Assembly: GCA_900548285.1 (NCBI GenBank)
Contig: URKE01000022.1
Location: 1-28,671, forward strand
Direction of reading: 5' to 3'
Source of the DNA: an uncultured Eubacteriales bacterium
GTDB lineage: Bacteria; Bacillota; Clostridia; Christensenellales; Borkfalkiaceae
Length of the DNA: 28,671 nucleotides
Part shown: piece after piece, positions 22,272 through 28,671 of the stretch
Numbering within the stretch: the first letter of the stretch is position 1
Layout of the letters: the number at the start of each line of letters is the position of its first letter
Program-made: the position numbers and the translations under genes
Notes under the pieces: generated by a model
Databases searched by the model: none
The model's input: only the letters and a program-made list of their open reading frames with translations
What the model was told of the DNA's origin: nothing

Positions 22272-23663
22272 TTACGCTTTCTTTACGGCAACGCCGTCTT
22301 TCGATATCATAACGGTGTAACCCTTAGCGAGAATTTCGGCGCGCAGTTCGTCCGATAACGCGTAGTTCTTTTCCGCCCTTGCCGCCTGCATTTTTTCCGC
22401 CAGCGCTTTAACGTCGTCGGGGACGGGTTCTTCGTGCGTCTTGTCGTAATTCTTCACGAATTCGTCTGCGTTCTTCGTAAAAAGCCCTAAAAGAGAGTAA
22501 GTCTTTTTTATCTGCGAAAGCATCTGTCCCGCCGCCGGGTCTTTCTTCGCGGTGAGCGCGCGGATTTGCTTGAAATACGCGTAAAGTTCGGAAAGCGCGA
22601 GCGCGGTGTTGAAGTCGTCGCTCATAGCCTCGTCGAAATTTTTATCGATTTCCGGATATTCTCCCTCGATTTTTACGCCCGCTTTTTCCGCTTCGACGAA
22701 CGCCCTGTAAAAATCCGCGAGGTGTTTTTCGGCTTCGGGGAAGAGGTCGGGCGTAATGTTTATGTCGTTGCGGTAGTTGGTGGAGAGCAGAGCGAATTTA
22801 ATGGCTTCGTTGGAATATTCTTTCAGCAGGTCGGACAAAAGCAGGCTGTTGCCGAGCGACTTGCTCATTTTCTGCCCGTTTACCTTGATAAGTCCGTTGT
22901 GAACCCAGTATTTAACGAATTGTTTGCCCGTCAACGCCTCGGTCTGAGCGATTTCGTTTTCGTGGTGCGGGAAGATGAGATCTCTGCCGCCGCCGTGAAT
23001 GTCGATCTGTTCGCCGAACGCTTTTCTGTTCATCGCCGAACATTCTATATGCCAGCCCGGTCTGCCTTTCCCCCAGGGGGAATCCCAGCAGATTTCGCCT
23101 TCTTTCGCGCTCTTCCAGAGAGCAAAATCGAGCGGATTTTTCTTTTCGTCGTCGTTTTCGATTCTCACGCCGTTGAGCGCGTCCTCGAGATTTCTGTGAG
23201 AAAGTCTGCCGTAAGGCGCGAACGATTCCACCGAAAAATAAACGTCGCCCTTGGAAGTGGGGTAAGCATGCCCTTTGTTGATGAGTTCGGATACGAAATC
23301 GATTATGTTGCCGATGTTGTCCGTCGCTTTAAGCCAGATATCGGGATCGTCGATAGCCATTTCGCGCATTGCTTTGTCGATTTTTTTAATCATCATTTTC
23401 GCGTAGGCGTCGGCGGGGATTCCCGCTTCTTTCGCGCGGGCGATGATTTTGTCGTCCACGTCCGTGTAGTTTCTCGCATAGGTCACGTCGTAACCCTGTT
23501 TGATTAAAAATTTGCGGATAATATCGTAAATCAACGCCTGATACGCGTGTCCGATATGCGCCTCGCCCGAAACGGTTATGCCGCAGGCGTACATGTTCAC
23601 CTTGTTGCCGCGTAAGGGTACGAATTCCTCCTTAGTTCCGGAAAGGGTGTTGTAAATTCTCAT
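22272..23663 (-). CDS. cysS: Cysteinyl-tRNA synthetase
   Basis: Class I aminoacyl-tRNA synthetase that charges tRNA-Cys. 463 aa from the ATG at 23663, chosen because AAAGGAGA precedes it; frames reaching further upstream lack one. The N-terminus MRIYNTLSGTKEEFVPL leads to the zinc-ligand cysteine in NMYACGITVSG, the HIGH motif (AHIGHAY), DDKIIARAKEAG, the second zinc-site segment WHIECSAM with GGGRDLIFPHHENEIAQ, and KMSKSLGN. The C-terminal helical domain is complete. Encoded downstream of cysE with a 66-nt gap and placed under the same T-box leader, a common Firmicute arrangement that coordinates cysteine synthesis and charging. Confidence 0.97.
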   Translation of the reverse strand: MRIYNTLSGTKEEFVPLRGNKVNMYACGITVSGEAHIGHAYQALIYDIIRKFLIKQGYDVTYARNYTDVDDKIIARAKEAGIPADAYAKMMIKKIDKAMREMAIDDPDIWLKATDNIGNIIDFVSELINKGHAYPTSKGDVYFSVESFAPYGRLSHRNLEDALNGVRIENDDEKKNPLDFALWKSAKEGEICWDSPWGKGRPGWHIECSAMNRKAFGEQIDIHGGGRDLIFPHHENEIAQTEALTGKQFVKYWVHNGLIKVNGQKMSKSLGNSLLLSDLLKEYSNEAIKFALLSTNYRNDINITPDLFPEAEKHLADFYRAFVEAEKAGVKIEGEYPEIDKNFDEAMSDDFNTALALSELYAYFKQIRALTAKKDPAAGQMLSQIKKTYSLLGLFTKNADEFVKNYDKTHEEPVPDDVKALAEKMQAARAEKNYALSDELRAEILAKGYTVMISKDGVAVKKA

Positions 23664-23680
23664 TGTTCGTTCTCCTTTGG

Positions 23681-23714
23681 TGTGAAATTCTGTGTATTGT
23701 GAAATTCTGTACAT
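23681..23714. repeat. 17-bp tandem duplication between cysE and cysS
   Basis: TGTGAAATTCTGTGTAT is followed at once by TGTGAAATTCTGTACAT: two 17-bp units differing at two positions near the end. It fills much of the short cysE-cysS gap; no function is evident. Confidence 0.6.
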
Positions 23715-23729
23715 TATGTATATTATGTG

Positions 23730-24356
23730 TTATTTGCCGAGTTTTCTTTCGAGTTCGTCCACGCGCGCCCGCAGATTACAGAGTTCTTCTAAGATAGGGT
23801 CGCACTTGTCGGGCGTGTTGTCGGGGATTTTTTCGCCCTTTATTCTTACCACGCGCCCCGGCACGCCGACAACCGTCGAGTGGGGCGGAACGTCTTTAAG
23901 AACAACGCTTCCCGCGCCGATTTTTGAATATTCCCCGATGGTTATTCCGCCGAGAACTTTTGCCCCGCAGGAAAGCACGCAGCCTTCTTTTATCACGGGG
24001 TGTCTGCGGTGACCGGTGTCTTTACCCGTGCCGCCGAGCGTTACGCATTGATAAATAAGCACGCCTTTTTCGACCACCGCGGTTTCGCCTATAACCACGC
24101 CCGCGCCGTGATCGATGAAAACGCCGGGCGCGATTTCAGCCGCCGGGTGAATTTCTATGCCCGTTAAAAACCGCGCGAACTTGCTTATCATGCTTGCGAG
24201 CAGTTTCATATGATGACGATAGAAAAAGTTTGCCACTCTGTGACGCGACAACGCTTTAACGCCCGGGTATGTGAGCCATATTTCGAATTTTGATCTCGCG
24301 GCGGGGTCGTTCTTCTTCGCAAAGTCGATATCCTCGCGCAAAGCCTTAAAAAACAT
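23730..24356 (-). CDS. cysE: Serine O-acetyltransferase
   Basis: Transfers acetyl from acetyl-CoA to L-serine, giving O-acetylserine for cysteine synthesis. 208 aa from the ATG at 24356, chosen by AGGAGA 8 nt upstream; upstream extension would run into the T-box terminator. Shorter than the E. coli enzyme (273 aa), as usual for Firmicute CysE. After the helical N-domain come the left-handed beta-helix hexapeptide repeats (IEIHPAAEIAPGVFIDHGAG, VVIGETAVVEKGVLIYQCVT) and the active-site segment GHRRHP, then GAGSVVLKDVPPHSTVVGVPGRVV. The C-terminal tail (residues 180-208) is a predicted coiled coil. First gene under the cysteine T-box. No cysK in the window. Confidence 0.94.
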   Translation of the reverse strand: MFFKALREDIDFAKKNDPAARSKFEIWLTYPGVKALSRHRVANFFYRHHMKLLASMISKFARFLTGIEIHPAAEIAPGVFIDHGAGVVIGETAVVEKGVLIYQCVTLGGTGKDTGHRRHPVIKEGCVLSCGAKVLGGITIGEYSKIGAGSVVLKDVPPHSTVVGVPGRVVRIKGEKIPDNTPDKCDPILEELCNLRARVDELERKLGK

Positions 24357-24435
24357 CGCTGATTCTCCTGTCAAGGTTCGTTTTATTCTTGTCTGGCATC
24401 GCAGACGGCAGGTTGCAGATGATTGCGTCGCGACT

Positions 24436-24474
24436 AAAAAAAGACGCCTTTCCGTAAAATACGAAAAGACGTCT
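24436..24474 (-). terminator. Intrinsic terminator of the T-box leader
   Basis: Minus strand: AGACGTCTTTTCGTA, a TTT loop, TACGGAAAGGCGTCT, then a run of Ts. The stem is 15 bp with two G-U pairs. It ends about 80 nt before the cysE ATG. Confidence 0.88.
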
Positions 24475-24760
24475 GTAACGTGGTTCCACTTTTCTTCAAA
24501 GCCCTGCGCGGCGGTTGTTTTTTCAAAACGCCTTTGCAATGCTTCCTTATTACTCCGTTAACGGCGGAGAGCCGAAGGCTGTTAACCCCTCTTGACAGCG
24601 AAACGCACTTCGCGCTTTTGCGGTGAATACTCGCACCGACCGTATTCTCTCTGTAACCGCGGTAATCTCGTTTTTCCGTCGGCGAACGTAACGTAAGCAG
24701 AGCGGAGAACAACGGGATAACCCGAAAGCGTTACTCTTTTTCGCAACGATTTAAAATTGT
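24436..24760 (-). promoter_or_regulatory. T-box riboswitch leader, cysteine type, for cysE-cysS
   Basis: Read on the minus strand. Stem I core: ACAGAGA, GAATAC, a GGTCGGTGCGA loop, GTATTC, then GCGCGAAGTGCG and CGCTGT. The likely specifier codon is TGC at 24605-24607 (Cys). The T-box sequence AGTGGAACCACG lies at about 24478-24490. Its bulge TGGA would pair with a tRNA ending UCCA, and bacterial tRNA-Cys has U at the discriminator position. A terminator at 24436-24474 competes with the antiterminator. Uncharged tRNA-Cys would thus switch on cysE and cysS. About 110 nt between the promoter and stem I holds further stem-forming sequence. Confidence 0.88.
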
Positions 24761-24766
24761 AATCCG

Positions 24767-24795
24767 ATTATATCAAATATTTTTTATCAGGTCAA
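24767..24795 (-). promoter_or_regulatory. Promoter of the cysE-cysS T-box transcript
   Basis: Minus strand: TTGACC (24790-24795), a 17-bp spacer and a perfect TATAAT (24767-24772). The -35 box lies inside the first unit of the 17-bp tandem repeat. Confidence 0.75.
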
Positions 24796-24912
24796 CCGAA
24801 ACGGTGTGGTTCAGTCAAAACCATGGTTCAGCCGAAACGACGATTCAACTGAAACGCTGATTTAGCCGAAACGACGATTCAGCCGAAACGACGTGATTTT
24901 ACCGAAACGGTT
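24790..24912. repeat. Seven-unit degenerate 17-bp tandem repeat
   Basis: Units of 17-19 bp with consensus GGTTCAGCCGAAACGAC start at 24790, 24808, 24825, 24842, 24859, 24876 and 24895. The CGAAACG core is kept in five units exactly and altered in two. It spans the gap between the zinc-ribbon gene and the T-box promoter. No coding frame or hairpin explains it. Confidence 0.75.
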
Positions 24913-24939
24913 TGCGATAACGGACAGAATTTCGGGAGA

Positions 24940-25485
24940 TCAGAAATCTTCCTCGTCGTCCTCTTCATCTTCGTCGTCTTCCGATTCGTCGAAGTCTTCA
25001 AAGTCGGATTCGTCGGCGTCGGGATAATCGAAGTCGTCCTCTTCGTCCTCTTTGGGTTCGTTGTCATAGTAGTCGGAATCTTCTTCCTCTTCGTCGTCAA
25101 AGAGTTCTTTGGCTTCGTCCTCGCCGAGTTTGTCGAGAGAAAGGATTTCTTCGCCGTCTTCAACCTTGTTGCTTATCGCCTCTTTCTCGTCTTCGTCGAG
25201 GTAATTTCTCCATTCTTCGTCGCAGTCCGGGTCCACGTCCTGTTCGGGTTCGATTGCCGCCTTTTCGCTTTTTTCCTCTTTACATTCCGCGCACATTTCC
25301 TCGCCCGGATCGATATAATTACGTTTGCAAACGGGGCAGAGAATCTGATCGGAATCTTCGTCGTCGCCGAACGACACGAATTTCATCGTCGGGCCGAGTT
25401 TAAGTTCGGCTTTGCAAACGTCGCAATATTTTTCGGTTTCGGGCATATAATTGAGGTCGCACCTCGGACATTTTACGTATTTCAT
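24940..25485 (-). CDS. Double zinc-ribbon protein with long acidic tail
   Basis: A 181-aa protein. The first 70 residues hold two zinc-ribbon units: C6/C9 with C21/C24 and C50/C53 with C65/C68, both CPxC...CxxC. The rest is strongly acidic (mainly Asp and Glu), with aromatic residues, ending in EDDEDEEDDEEDF. No enzyme motif. Acidic tails with zinc ribbons occur in proteins that bind nucleic-acid-binding partners or RNA polymerase, but no function is established here. Single gene with GGAGG ribosome binding site and its own promoter, which holds a palindrome. No terminator is seen after it; the tandem repeat follows. Confidence 0.75.
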   Translation of the reverse strand: MKYVKCPRCDLNYMPETEKYCDVCKAELKLGPTMKFVSFGDDEDSDQILCPVCKRNYIDPGEEMCAECKEEKSEKAAIEPEQDVDPDCDEEWRNYLDEDEKEAISNKVEDGEEILSLDKLGEDEAKELFDDEEEEDSDYYDNEPKEDEEDDFDYPDADESDFEDFDESEDDEDEEDDEEDF

Positions 25486-25582
25486 ATAACGCGCCTCCGC
25501 TGTTAATCCGCAAATACGGGTTCGTAAATTTCTTCGCGGTTTTTCTTCCGTTAAAAACGATCCGAAAAAACAACGCGGTGTA

Positions 25583-25610
25583 ATTATATCATATTATATG
25601 AATTTGTAAA
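25583..25610 (-). promoter_or_regulatory. Promoter of the zinc-ribbon gene with embedded palindrome
   Basis: Minus strand: TTTACA (25605-25610), a 16-bp spacer and a perfect TATAAT (25583-25588). The spacer contains TCATATTATATGA (25589-25601), a 13-nt palindrome suited to a repressor site. Confidence 0.55.
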
Positions 25611-25648
25611 CTGTTTTTGAGCGAAAATTTGTTTTTTTTAAATTTTTT

Positions 25649-25685
25649 AACATTTTCGGGCGGACGTTGGCTGCCGGAAAATGTT
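25649..25685. repeat. Long inverted repeat downstream of spo0A
   Basis: AACATTTTC (25649-25657) pairs with GAAAATGTT (25677-25685); inside, GGCGG pairs with CTGCC. A strong hairpin 45 nt after the spo0A stop, but without a clear T-run on the minus strand, so it may protect the 3' end rather than terminate. Confidence 0.45.
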
Positions 25686-25729
25686 ATTTTCGCCCGGGAA
25701 ATGGCGATTTTTATGTTTTTTGCGTTGTT

Positions 25730-26491
25730 TTACGCGCCCTCGAGCAACATTTTGTCGGCGATGAGGGCGATGAATTCTCCGTTTGTCGGTTTTTCGCCGG
25801 AAAGATAAGTCTGAACGCCGAACAAATCGTTTATGTTGCCGATTCTCCCCCTTGCCCAGGCGACTTCTATCGCGTGGCGGATGGCTCTTTCAACCTTGCT
25901 CGGCGTGGTCGCGTATCTTTCGCCGATCATCGGGTAAAGTTTTTTGGTTATATTGTTGATAACGTCCGGATCGCAAACGGCAATTTTTATACCTTCTCTG
26001 AGATAGCCATAACCTTTTATGTGCGGAGGAATACCGACCGAGATGAAAATTTTGCTTATCCGTTCGTCGAGAGAAGTCGTTTTCGCGGCGCGCATATTGT
26101 CGGGTAGTTTTTCGCGATTACCATTCAAAAACAGGTCTATAACACGATTAACGAGGGTTTCCGGCGGACATGGCTTAGCCGCGTAAAAACTCGCGCCTTT
26201 GGAAATACACGTTTCCACGACCTCTTCGCTCGAGAGAGAACTGTAAACGATTATCTTGGTTTTTGAGCCGTAGGCTTTCAGCCTGTCCAGAACGCCGAGT
26301 CCGTCCAGCCCCGAAAGGATAAGGTCTGTCACGCAAAATTCCGCGTCGTTTTTGAGTATCATATTAACGCCTTCTTCGCCGTCCGTGGTTTTTCCGATTA
26401 TAGTAAATCTGCCGCTGTCTTCAAAAGCCTTTGCAATCTCTTCCGATTTCGGCGGGTTATCCGCAAGTATCGCTATTCCGTGTTTATCCAT
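25730..26491 (-). CDS. spo0A: Sporulation response regulator Spo0A
   Basis: Master regulator of entry into sporulation; its phosphorylated form binds 0A boxes. 253 aa from the ATG at 26491 (AAGGAGA upstream). The receiver domain (5-125) has the phospho-acceptor D56 in VTDLILSGLDG, a Ser in YSSLS and the Lys in AAKPCPP. The C-terminal Spo0A domain (about 145-253) carries IPPHIKGYGYLREGI, SKVERAIRHAIEVAWARG (recognition helix) and KPTNGEFIALIADKM. Odd point: the usual acidic pair DD reads AD (A10-D11), which may weaken magnesium binding. Usual neighbour spoIVB is absent. Confidence 0.95.
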   Translation of the reverse strand: MDKHGIAILADNPPKSEEIAKAFEDSGRFTIIGKTTDGEEGVNMILKNDAEFCVTDLILSGLDGLGVLDRLKAYGSKTKIIVYSSLSSEEVVETCISKGASFYAAKPCPPETLVNRVIDLFLNGNREKLPDNMRAAKTTSLDERISKIFISVGIPPHIKGYGYLREGIKIAVCDPDVINNITKKLYPMIGERYATTPSKVERAIRHAIEVAWARGRIGNINDLFGVQTYLSGEKPTNGEFIALIADKMLLEGA

Positions 26492-26517
26492 TGTCGTCTT
26501 CTCCTTTTTTTTCTTTA

Positions 26518-26546
26518 ATTTTAGCACAAAAAAAAGTAAAATTAAA
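26518..26546 (-). promoter_or_regulatory. Possible spo0A promoter with extended -10
   Basis: Minus strand: TTTAAT (26541-26546), a 17-bp spacer ending in TGC, then TAAAAT (26518-26523). The TG before the -10 would make up for the weak -35. No sigma-H type sequence was recognised. Confidence 0.4.
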
Positions 26547-26645
26547 TCGAATTAAGGATATTATTTGTTAATAAAAAGGGAGATTTCGTCGATAAAGGTC
26601 GAAACCGAAATTTGCGGAATTATGACGAACACGGCATATGAATAT

Positions 26646-26682
26646 AAAAACCGCGGGAAGTCGGTTGACCGACTTCCCGCGG
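26646..26682 (-). terminator. Terminator of the yggS-sepF operon
   Basis: A 14-bp perfect stem (CCGCGGGAAGTCGG at 26651-26664 with 26669-26682) and a TTGA loop, with five Ts following on the minus strand. Confidence 0.88.
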
Positions 26683-26718
26683 CGATTCGCTTCGCAATTT
26701 ATAATAGGATTATCCTGC

Positions 26719-27063
26719 TCAGGTATTTGCGGCTACCCCGCGCGGAGTAAAAACGTAAACGTCTTTCGTAAGTTCGCCCATGTTTCCGTCTATTGCGTAA
26801 ATAGCGCCAGACATAAGGTCCACAACCCGCTGGGCCGTTTGCGGACTTACGGCGGAAACGTCCACAATGACGGGTTCTCCGTTCAGAAGTCTGTCTATAA
26901 TCGCGGCAACGTCGTCGAACGACTTCGGGCGATAACGGTTTATCGAGCCGCTGCCCGAGTAATCGTTTTCCTTTGTCTGCGCCCGCGCGCCCGTCGCCTG
27001 CGCGCTATTCTGTTTTTTATTATCTTTTTTGTTGCTCTTTGTAATAAAATCAAAAATTCCCAT
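26719..27063 (-). CDS. sepF: Cell division protein SepF
   Basis: Binds FtsZ and helps align and anchor the division ring. 114 aa, shorter than B. subtilis SepF (about 150) because the middle linker is short. The N-terminal MGIFDFI helix is the membrane anchor. A Lys/Gln-rich linker to about residue 43 follows, then the SepF fold: RYRPKSFDDVAAIIDRLLNGEPVIVDVSAV, RVVDLMSGAIYAIDGN, and VYVFTPRGV. Second gene of an operon with yggS, as in the B. subtilis ylmE-ylmF cluster. Ribosome binding site GGAGAG. Confidence 0.93.
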   Translation of the reverse strand: MGIFDFITKSNKKDNKKQNSAQATGARAQTKENDYSGSGSINRYRPKSFDDVAAIIDRLLNGEPVIVDVSAVSPQTAQRVVDLMSGAIYAIDGNMGELTKDVYVFTPRGVAANT

Positions 27064-27099
27064 TCGCGTGTTTCTCTCCGATAAGTATTCCGTAAAAAA

Positions 27100-27795
27100 T
27101 TATGTGACCGTTTGTTCTTGCGTGATATTCTGCGAGCGTTCGCCGAAAATCGCCCTGCCGAGCCTTATCATGTTGCTCCCGTGCTTTATCGCCGTTTTAT
27201 AATCGCCGCTCATCCCCATGGAAAGCGTTTTCACGTCGGGCGAAGAGAGCCTTATTTCCTCGTAAAAATCCCTTACTTTTTCGCATAGATAAGCAAGTTC
27301 GTCATCCGTTTTGCCTGCCGGAAGCATTGCCATTATCCCGATAAGTTTAAGATGATTTAAGTTGATAATCGACTTATAGAGGGCTTTTGCAGTGTCGATT
27401 GACGAGCCCGTTTTGGTTTTTTCGTCGCCTGCGTTGATTTCGAGCATAACGCTTTGAACAATGCCGAGCGTTGCCGCCTTTTCGTTTATCGCTTCCGCGA
27501 TTTCTGCGTTTGAAACGGAATCGATTACGTCGGCTTTGCCGACTACGTATTTGAGTTTGTTCTTCTGAAGCGTGCCGATAAAGTGTTTTTCGCAAGGCGG
27601 ATAAAAGGCGAATTTGTCGCGGAATTCCTGCGCGTGATTTTCGCCGATATATTCGAGTCCCGCGGCAACCGCTTCGTTAATTTTCTCCGTAGGGACGAAC
27701 TTCGTCGCGCCGAGCAGAGCAATTTTTTCTCCGCGGTCGTTCCCGGCGGAAATTTCGGAAAATATCTCTTTTAAGTTTTTTTCGATATCAGCCAT
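27100..27795 (-). CDS. YggS/YlmE family PLP homeostasis protein
   Basis: A 231-aa PLP-binding single-domain barrel that helps balance PLP and amino-acid pools. PLP lysine K32 lies in LLGATKFVP. The family stretches GENHAQEFRDKF, HFIGTLQKNKLKYVV, SVMLEINAGDEKTKTG, LIGIMAMLP, SMGMSGDYKTAIKHGSNMIRLGRAIFG are all present. Start chosen by GGGAG 7 nt upstream. Operon with sepF, 36 nt apart. A 14-nt copy of the dispersed motif falls inside the coding sequence. Confidence 0.93.
   Translation of the reverse strand: MADIEKNLKEIFSEISAGNDRGEKIALLGATKFVPTEKINEAVAAGLEYIGENHAQEFRDKFAFYPPCEKHFIGTLQKNKLKYVVGKADVIDSVSNAEIAEAINEKAATLGIVQSVMLEINAGDEKTKTGSSIDTAKALYKSIINLNHLKLIGIMAMLPAGKTDDELAYLCEKVRDFYEEIRLSSPDVKTLSMGMSGDYKTAIKHGSNMIRLGRAIFGERSQNITQEQTVT
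27366..27379 (-). repeat. Dispersed motif, copy 6 (14 of 15 bases), inside yggS
   Basis: The minus strand reads CTATAAGTCGATTA, encoding the Tyr-Lys-Ser-Ile-Ile stretch of YggS. Without the flanking CGCC/GGCG of other copies, it could be a chance match. Confidence 0.4.
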
Positions 27796-27859
27796 TTTTC
27801 TCCCGAAACCCCGAAATTTTTATTTGCGGCTGCCCGAACAAAATCCGGCAAAATAACAA

Positions 27860-27893
27860 ATTAAATAACAAAAGCCGCTTTATCGGCGGCTTT
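27860..27893 (-). terminator. Terminator of the SRP RNA gene
   Basis: AAAGCCGC (27871-27878) pairs with GCGGCTTT (27886-27893). The minus-strand tail is TTTTGTTATTT, 12 nt past the RNA 3' end. Confidence 0.75.
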
Positions 27894-27904
27894 GCGTTCT
27901 TTTT

Positions 27905-28171
27905 ACTGCGCAGTTCCCTTTGACAAGCCGAACCGAAGCGTTAGCGCGGCAGGTCGCTCCGTCAAAGCAACCTTATGGCACACGCAATCGACCGTTTAGC
28001 GCTGCTATATCCCTATCCTGACGCGGTTCGCGGCTTTGCGTTGCATAAGACCTTGACATCATCACGCCTTACCGCACGCAGCCAACCATACGACGAGCCG
28101 AGGGGAACGATCAGCCTTGCTGTAGCGGATTGCAAGTACAGGGCACCGCTATCTCCCCGCTCAGCGCAGTG
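27905..28171 (-). ncRNA. ffs: Signal recognition particle RNA, long Bacillus-type with Alu domain
   Basis: About 267 nt on the minus strand. The 5' Alu part reads GCTGAGCGGGGAGATAGCGG then TGCCCTGTACTTGCAATCCGC, closely resembling the B. subtilis scRNA. The S-domain tip is GTCAGG-ATA-GGGA-TAT-AGCAGC (28001-28022), the helix 8 signature with a GNRA tetraloop, GGGA in place of the usual GGAA. The ends pair (ACTGCGC with GCGCAGT). It forms the RNA core of the particle that, with Ffh, targets membrane and secreted proteins. Good promoter and terminator flank it. Exact ends are estimated from pairing. Confidence 0.93.
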
Positions 28172-28176
28172 TAATC

Positions 28177-28205
28177 ATTTTAACCTAAATTTTAAAAAAA
28201 AGCAA
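28177..28205 (-). promoter_or_regulatory. Promoter of the SRP RNA gene
   Basis: Minus strand: TTGCTT (28200-28205), a 17-bp spacer and TAAAAT (28177-28182), placing the start at about the predicted RNA 5' end. Confidence 0.65.
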
Positions 28206-28488
28206 GGAAATATCGCCGCCCGAAAAATTTTTTTAATTTTTAACACCGAAAAAATGTCGAAAAATTTTTGTCGGCAAACCGCTGATAACCGATATTTAAA
28301 AAACTAAACCACGATTGCCCCGAAAACTCTTTACTTTATTTAATATTTTTGCTATTATATAGAAGCATATTTCGTAACATTACGTACGCGCGCGGCGTGC
28401 GCACGCGATAAACGAAAGAAAACAAAAACACGGATAAATAACGCGCGGAACGAAAACTAAAGGTACGTTTCGCGACAACGGAGGAGTT
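28206..28488. other. Divergent intergenic region between SRP RNA and ileS
   Basis: AT-rich left half, then a GC-richer, alternating CG/GC stretch (TACGTACGCGCGCGGCGTGC, 28382-28401) within the ileS leader. No T-box sequence (GGTGGnACC type) and no terminator are present, so ileS seems not to be T-box controlled here. The ileS promoter is listed separately. Confidence 0.6.
28330..28358 (+). promoter_or_regulatory. Promoter of ileS
   Basis: TTTACT (28330-28335), a 17-bp spacer and TATTAT (28353-28358), giving a leader of about 125 nt. Confidence 0.5.
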
Positions 28489-28671
28489 ATGTATAAAAAA
28501 GTTGACGCGTCGCTCAATTTTTTGAAGAGAGAGCAGGAAGTTCTCGATTTCTGGAACGAAAACGACGTATTCGAAAGAAGCATCAAAAACAACGAAGGAC
28601 ATAGTGAATTCACCTTTTACGACGGACCGCCGACGGCGAACGGAAAGCCGCATATCGGTCACGTTTTAACG
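28489..28671 (+). CDS. ileS: Isoleucyl-tRNA synthetase, N-terminal 61 codons
   Basis: Only the start is in the window. MYKKVDASLNFLKREQEVLDFW followed by FTFYDGPPTANGKPHIGHVL is the standard beginning of IleS, with the class I HIGH motif (HIGH) in the last residues shown. Strong GGAGGAG 3-5 nt before the ATG. The frame is open to the window edge. The valine enzyme has a similar HIGH region but a different N-terminal lead (no DGPPTANGKPHIGH form), so IleS is clearly favoured. Confidence 0.93.
   Translation, partial: MYKKVDASLNFLKREQEVLDFWNENDVFERSIKNNEGHSEFTFYDGPPTANGKPHIGHVLT

Noticed and set aside
22566..23507. 313-codon plus-strand frame opposite cysS
   Set aside because: Antisense shadow of cysS, which has all its catalytic motifs.
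24434..24712. 92-codon minus-strand frame in the cysE leader
   Set aside because: Lies within the T-box leader and reads through its terminator.
28254..28275. Two TGTCG-type sequences resembling Spo0A boxes upstream of the SRP RNA
   Set aside because: Short, degenerate and common in this sequence; one partner deviates from TGTCGAA, and the position between two housekeeping promoters gives no support.
27975..28307. 110-codon plus-strand frame over the SRP RNA
   Set aside because: Covers a structured RNA on the other strand and has no ribosome binding site.
28360..28488. T-box control of ileS
   Set aside because: The leader is only about 125 nt and contains neither a T-box sequence nor a terminator.

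Overview
The window looks like a chromosomal segment of a low-to-moderate GC, spore-lineage Firmicute (Clostridia-like, probably gut or animal associated). The indicators are Spo0A, a long Bacillus-type SRP RNA with an Alu domain, a cysteine T-box leader, the YlmE/YggS-SepF pair, an ECF transporter S component, and a cytosolic GH29 fucosidase beside an activase of anaerobic radical-type dehydratases. No phage, transposase or CRISPR locus was seen. Layout, left end (1-1.9 kb): an AT-rich patch holding a terminator, a tRNA-3'-end-like scrap and a broken lipoprotein gene whose C-terminus resembles a BspA-type leucine-rich repeat, followed by tRNA-Leu(UAG) on the minus strand. 1.9-5.8 kb: galactokinase translationally coupled to a YitT-type membrane protein, then a C-terminally short MocR-type regulator divergent from an ECF S component, with a perfect 9+6+9 inverted repeat between them. 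5.9-11.6 kb: an alanine-rich hypothetical protein lacking a convincing start, then a two-gene operon for a large (R)-2-hydroxyacyl-CoA-dehydratase-type activase and its partner. 11.7-13 kb: the fucosidase with a consensus sigma-A promoter. 13-18.9 kb: a minus-strand operon dnaA-mnmG-(59 aa)-DUF1653, divergent from recF and then an Mrp/NBP35 ATPase. 19-22.2 kb: an unknown lipoprotein, an unknown 401 to 442 aa gene with an in-frame amber codon near its 5' end, and a tiny ORF. 22.2-24.9 kb: cysS and cysE behind a cysteine T-box. 24.9-28.2 kb: an acidic zinc-ribbon protein, spo0A, sepF, yggS and the SRP RNA. The window ends in the first 61 codons of ileS. How the genes work together: dnaA/recF (replication and repair), mnmG and tRNA-Leu, SRP RNA, ileS and cysS form a housekeeping core. 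The T-box ties cysteine precursor synthesis (cysE) and cysteine charging (cysS) to uncharged tRNA-Cys. The MocR/ECF-S pair looks like a vitamin uptake switch, plausibly for vitamin B6. GalK and the fucosidase point to use of host- or plant-derived sugars. The most unusual feature is a dispersed motif, CTATAAGTCGATTAA: four exact copies and one single-mismatch copy lie at or next to gene ends, and a 14-base copy lies inside yggS. Other points of interest are a seven-unit 17-bp tandem repeat running into the T-box promoter, the amber-interrupted gene, and the rearranged dnaA/recF neighbourhood. Everything rests on reading the sequence by eye; no database search or folding program was run.
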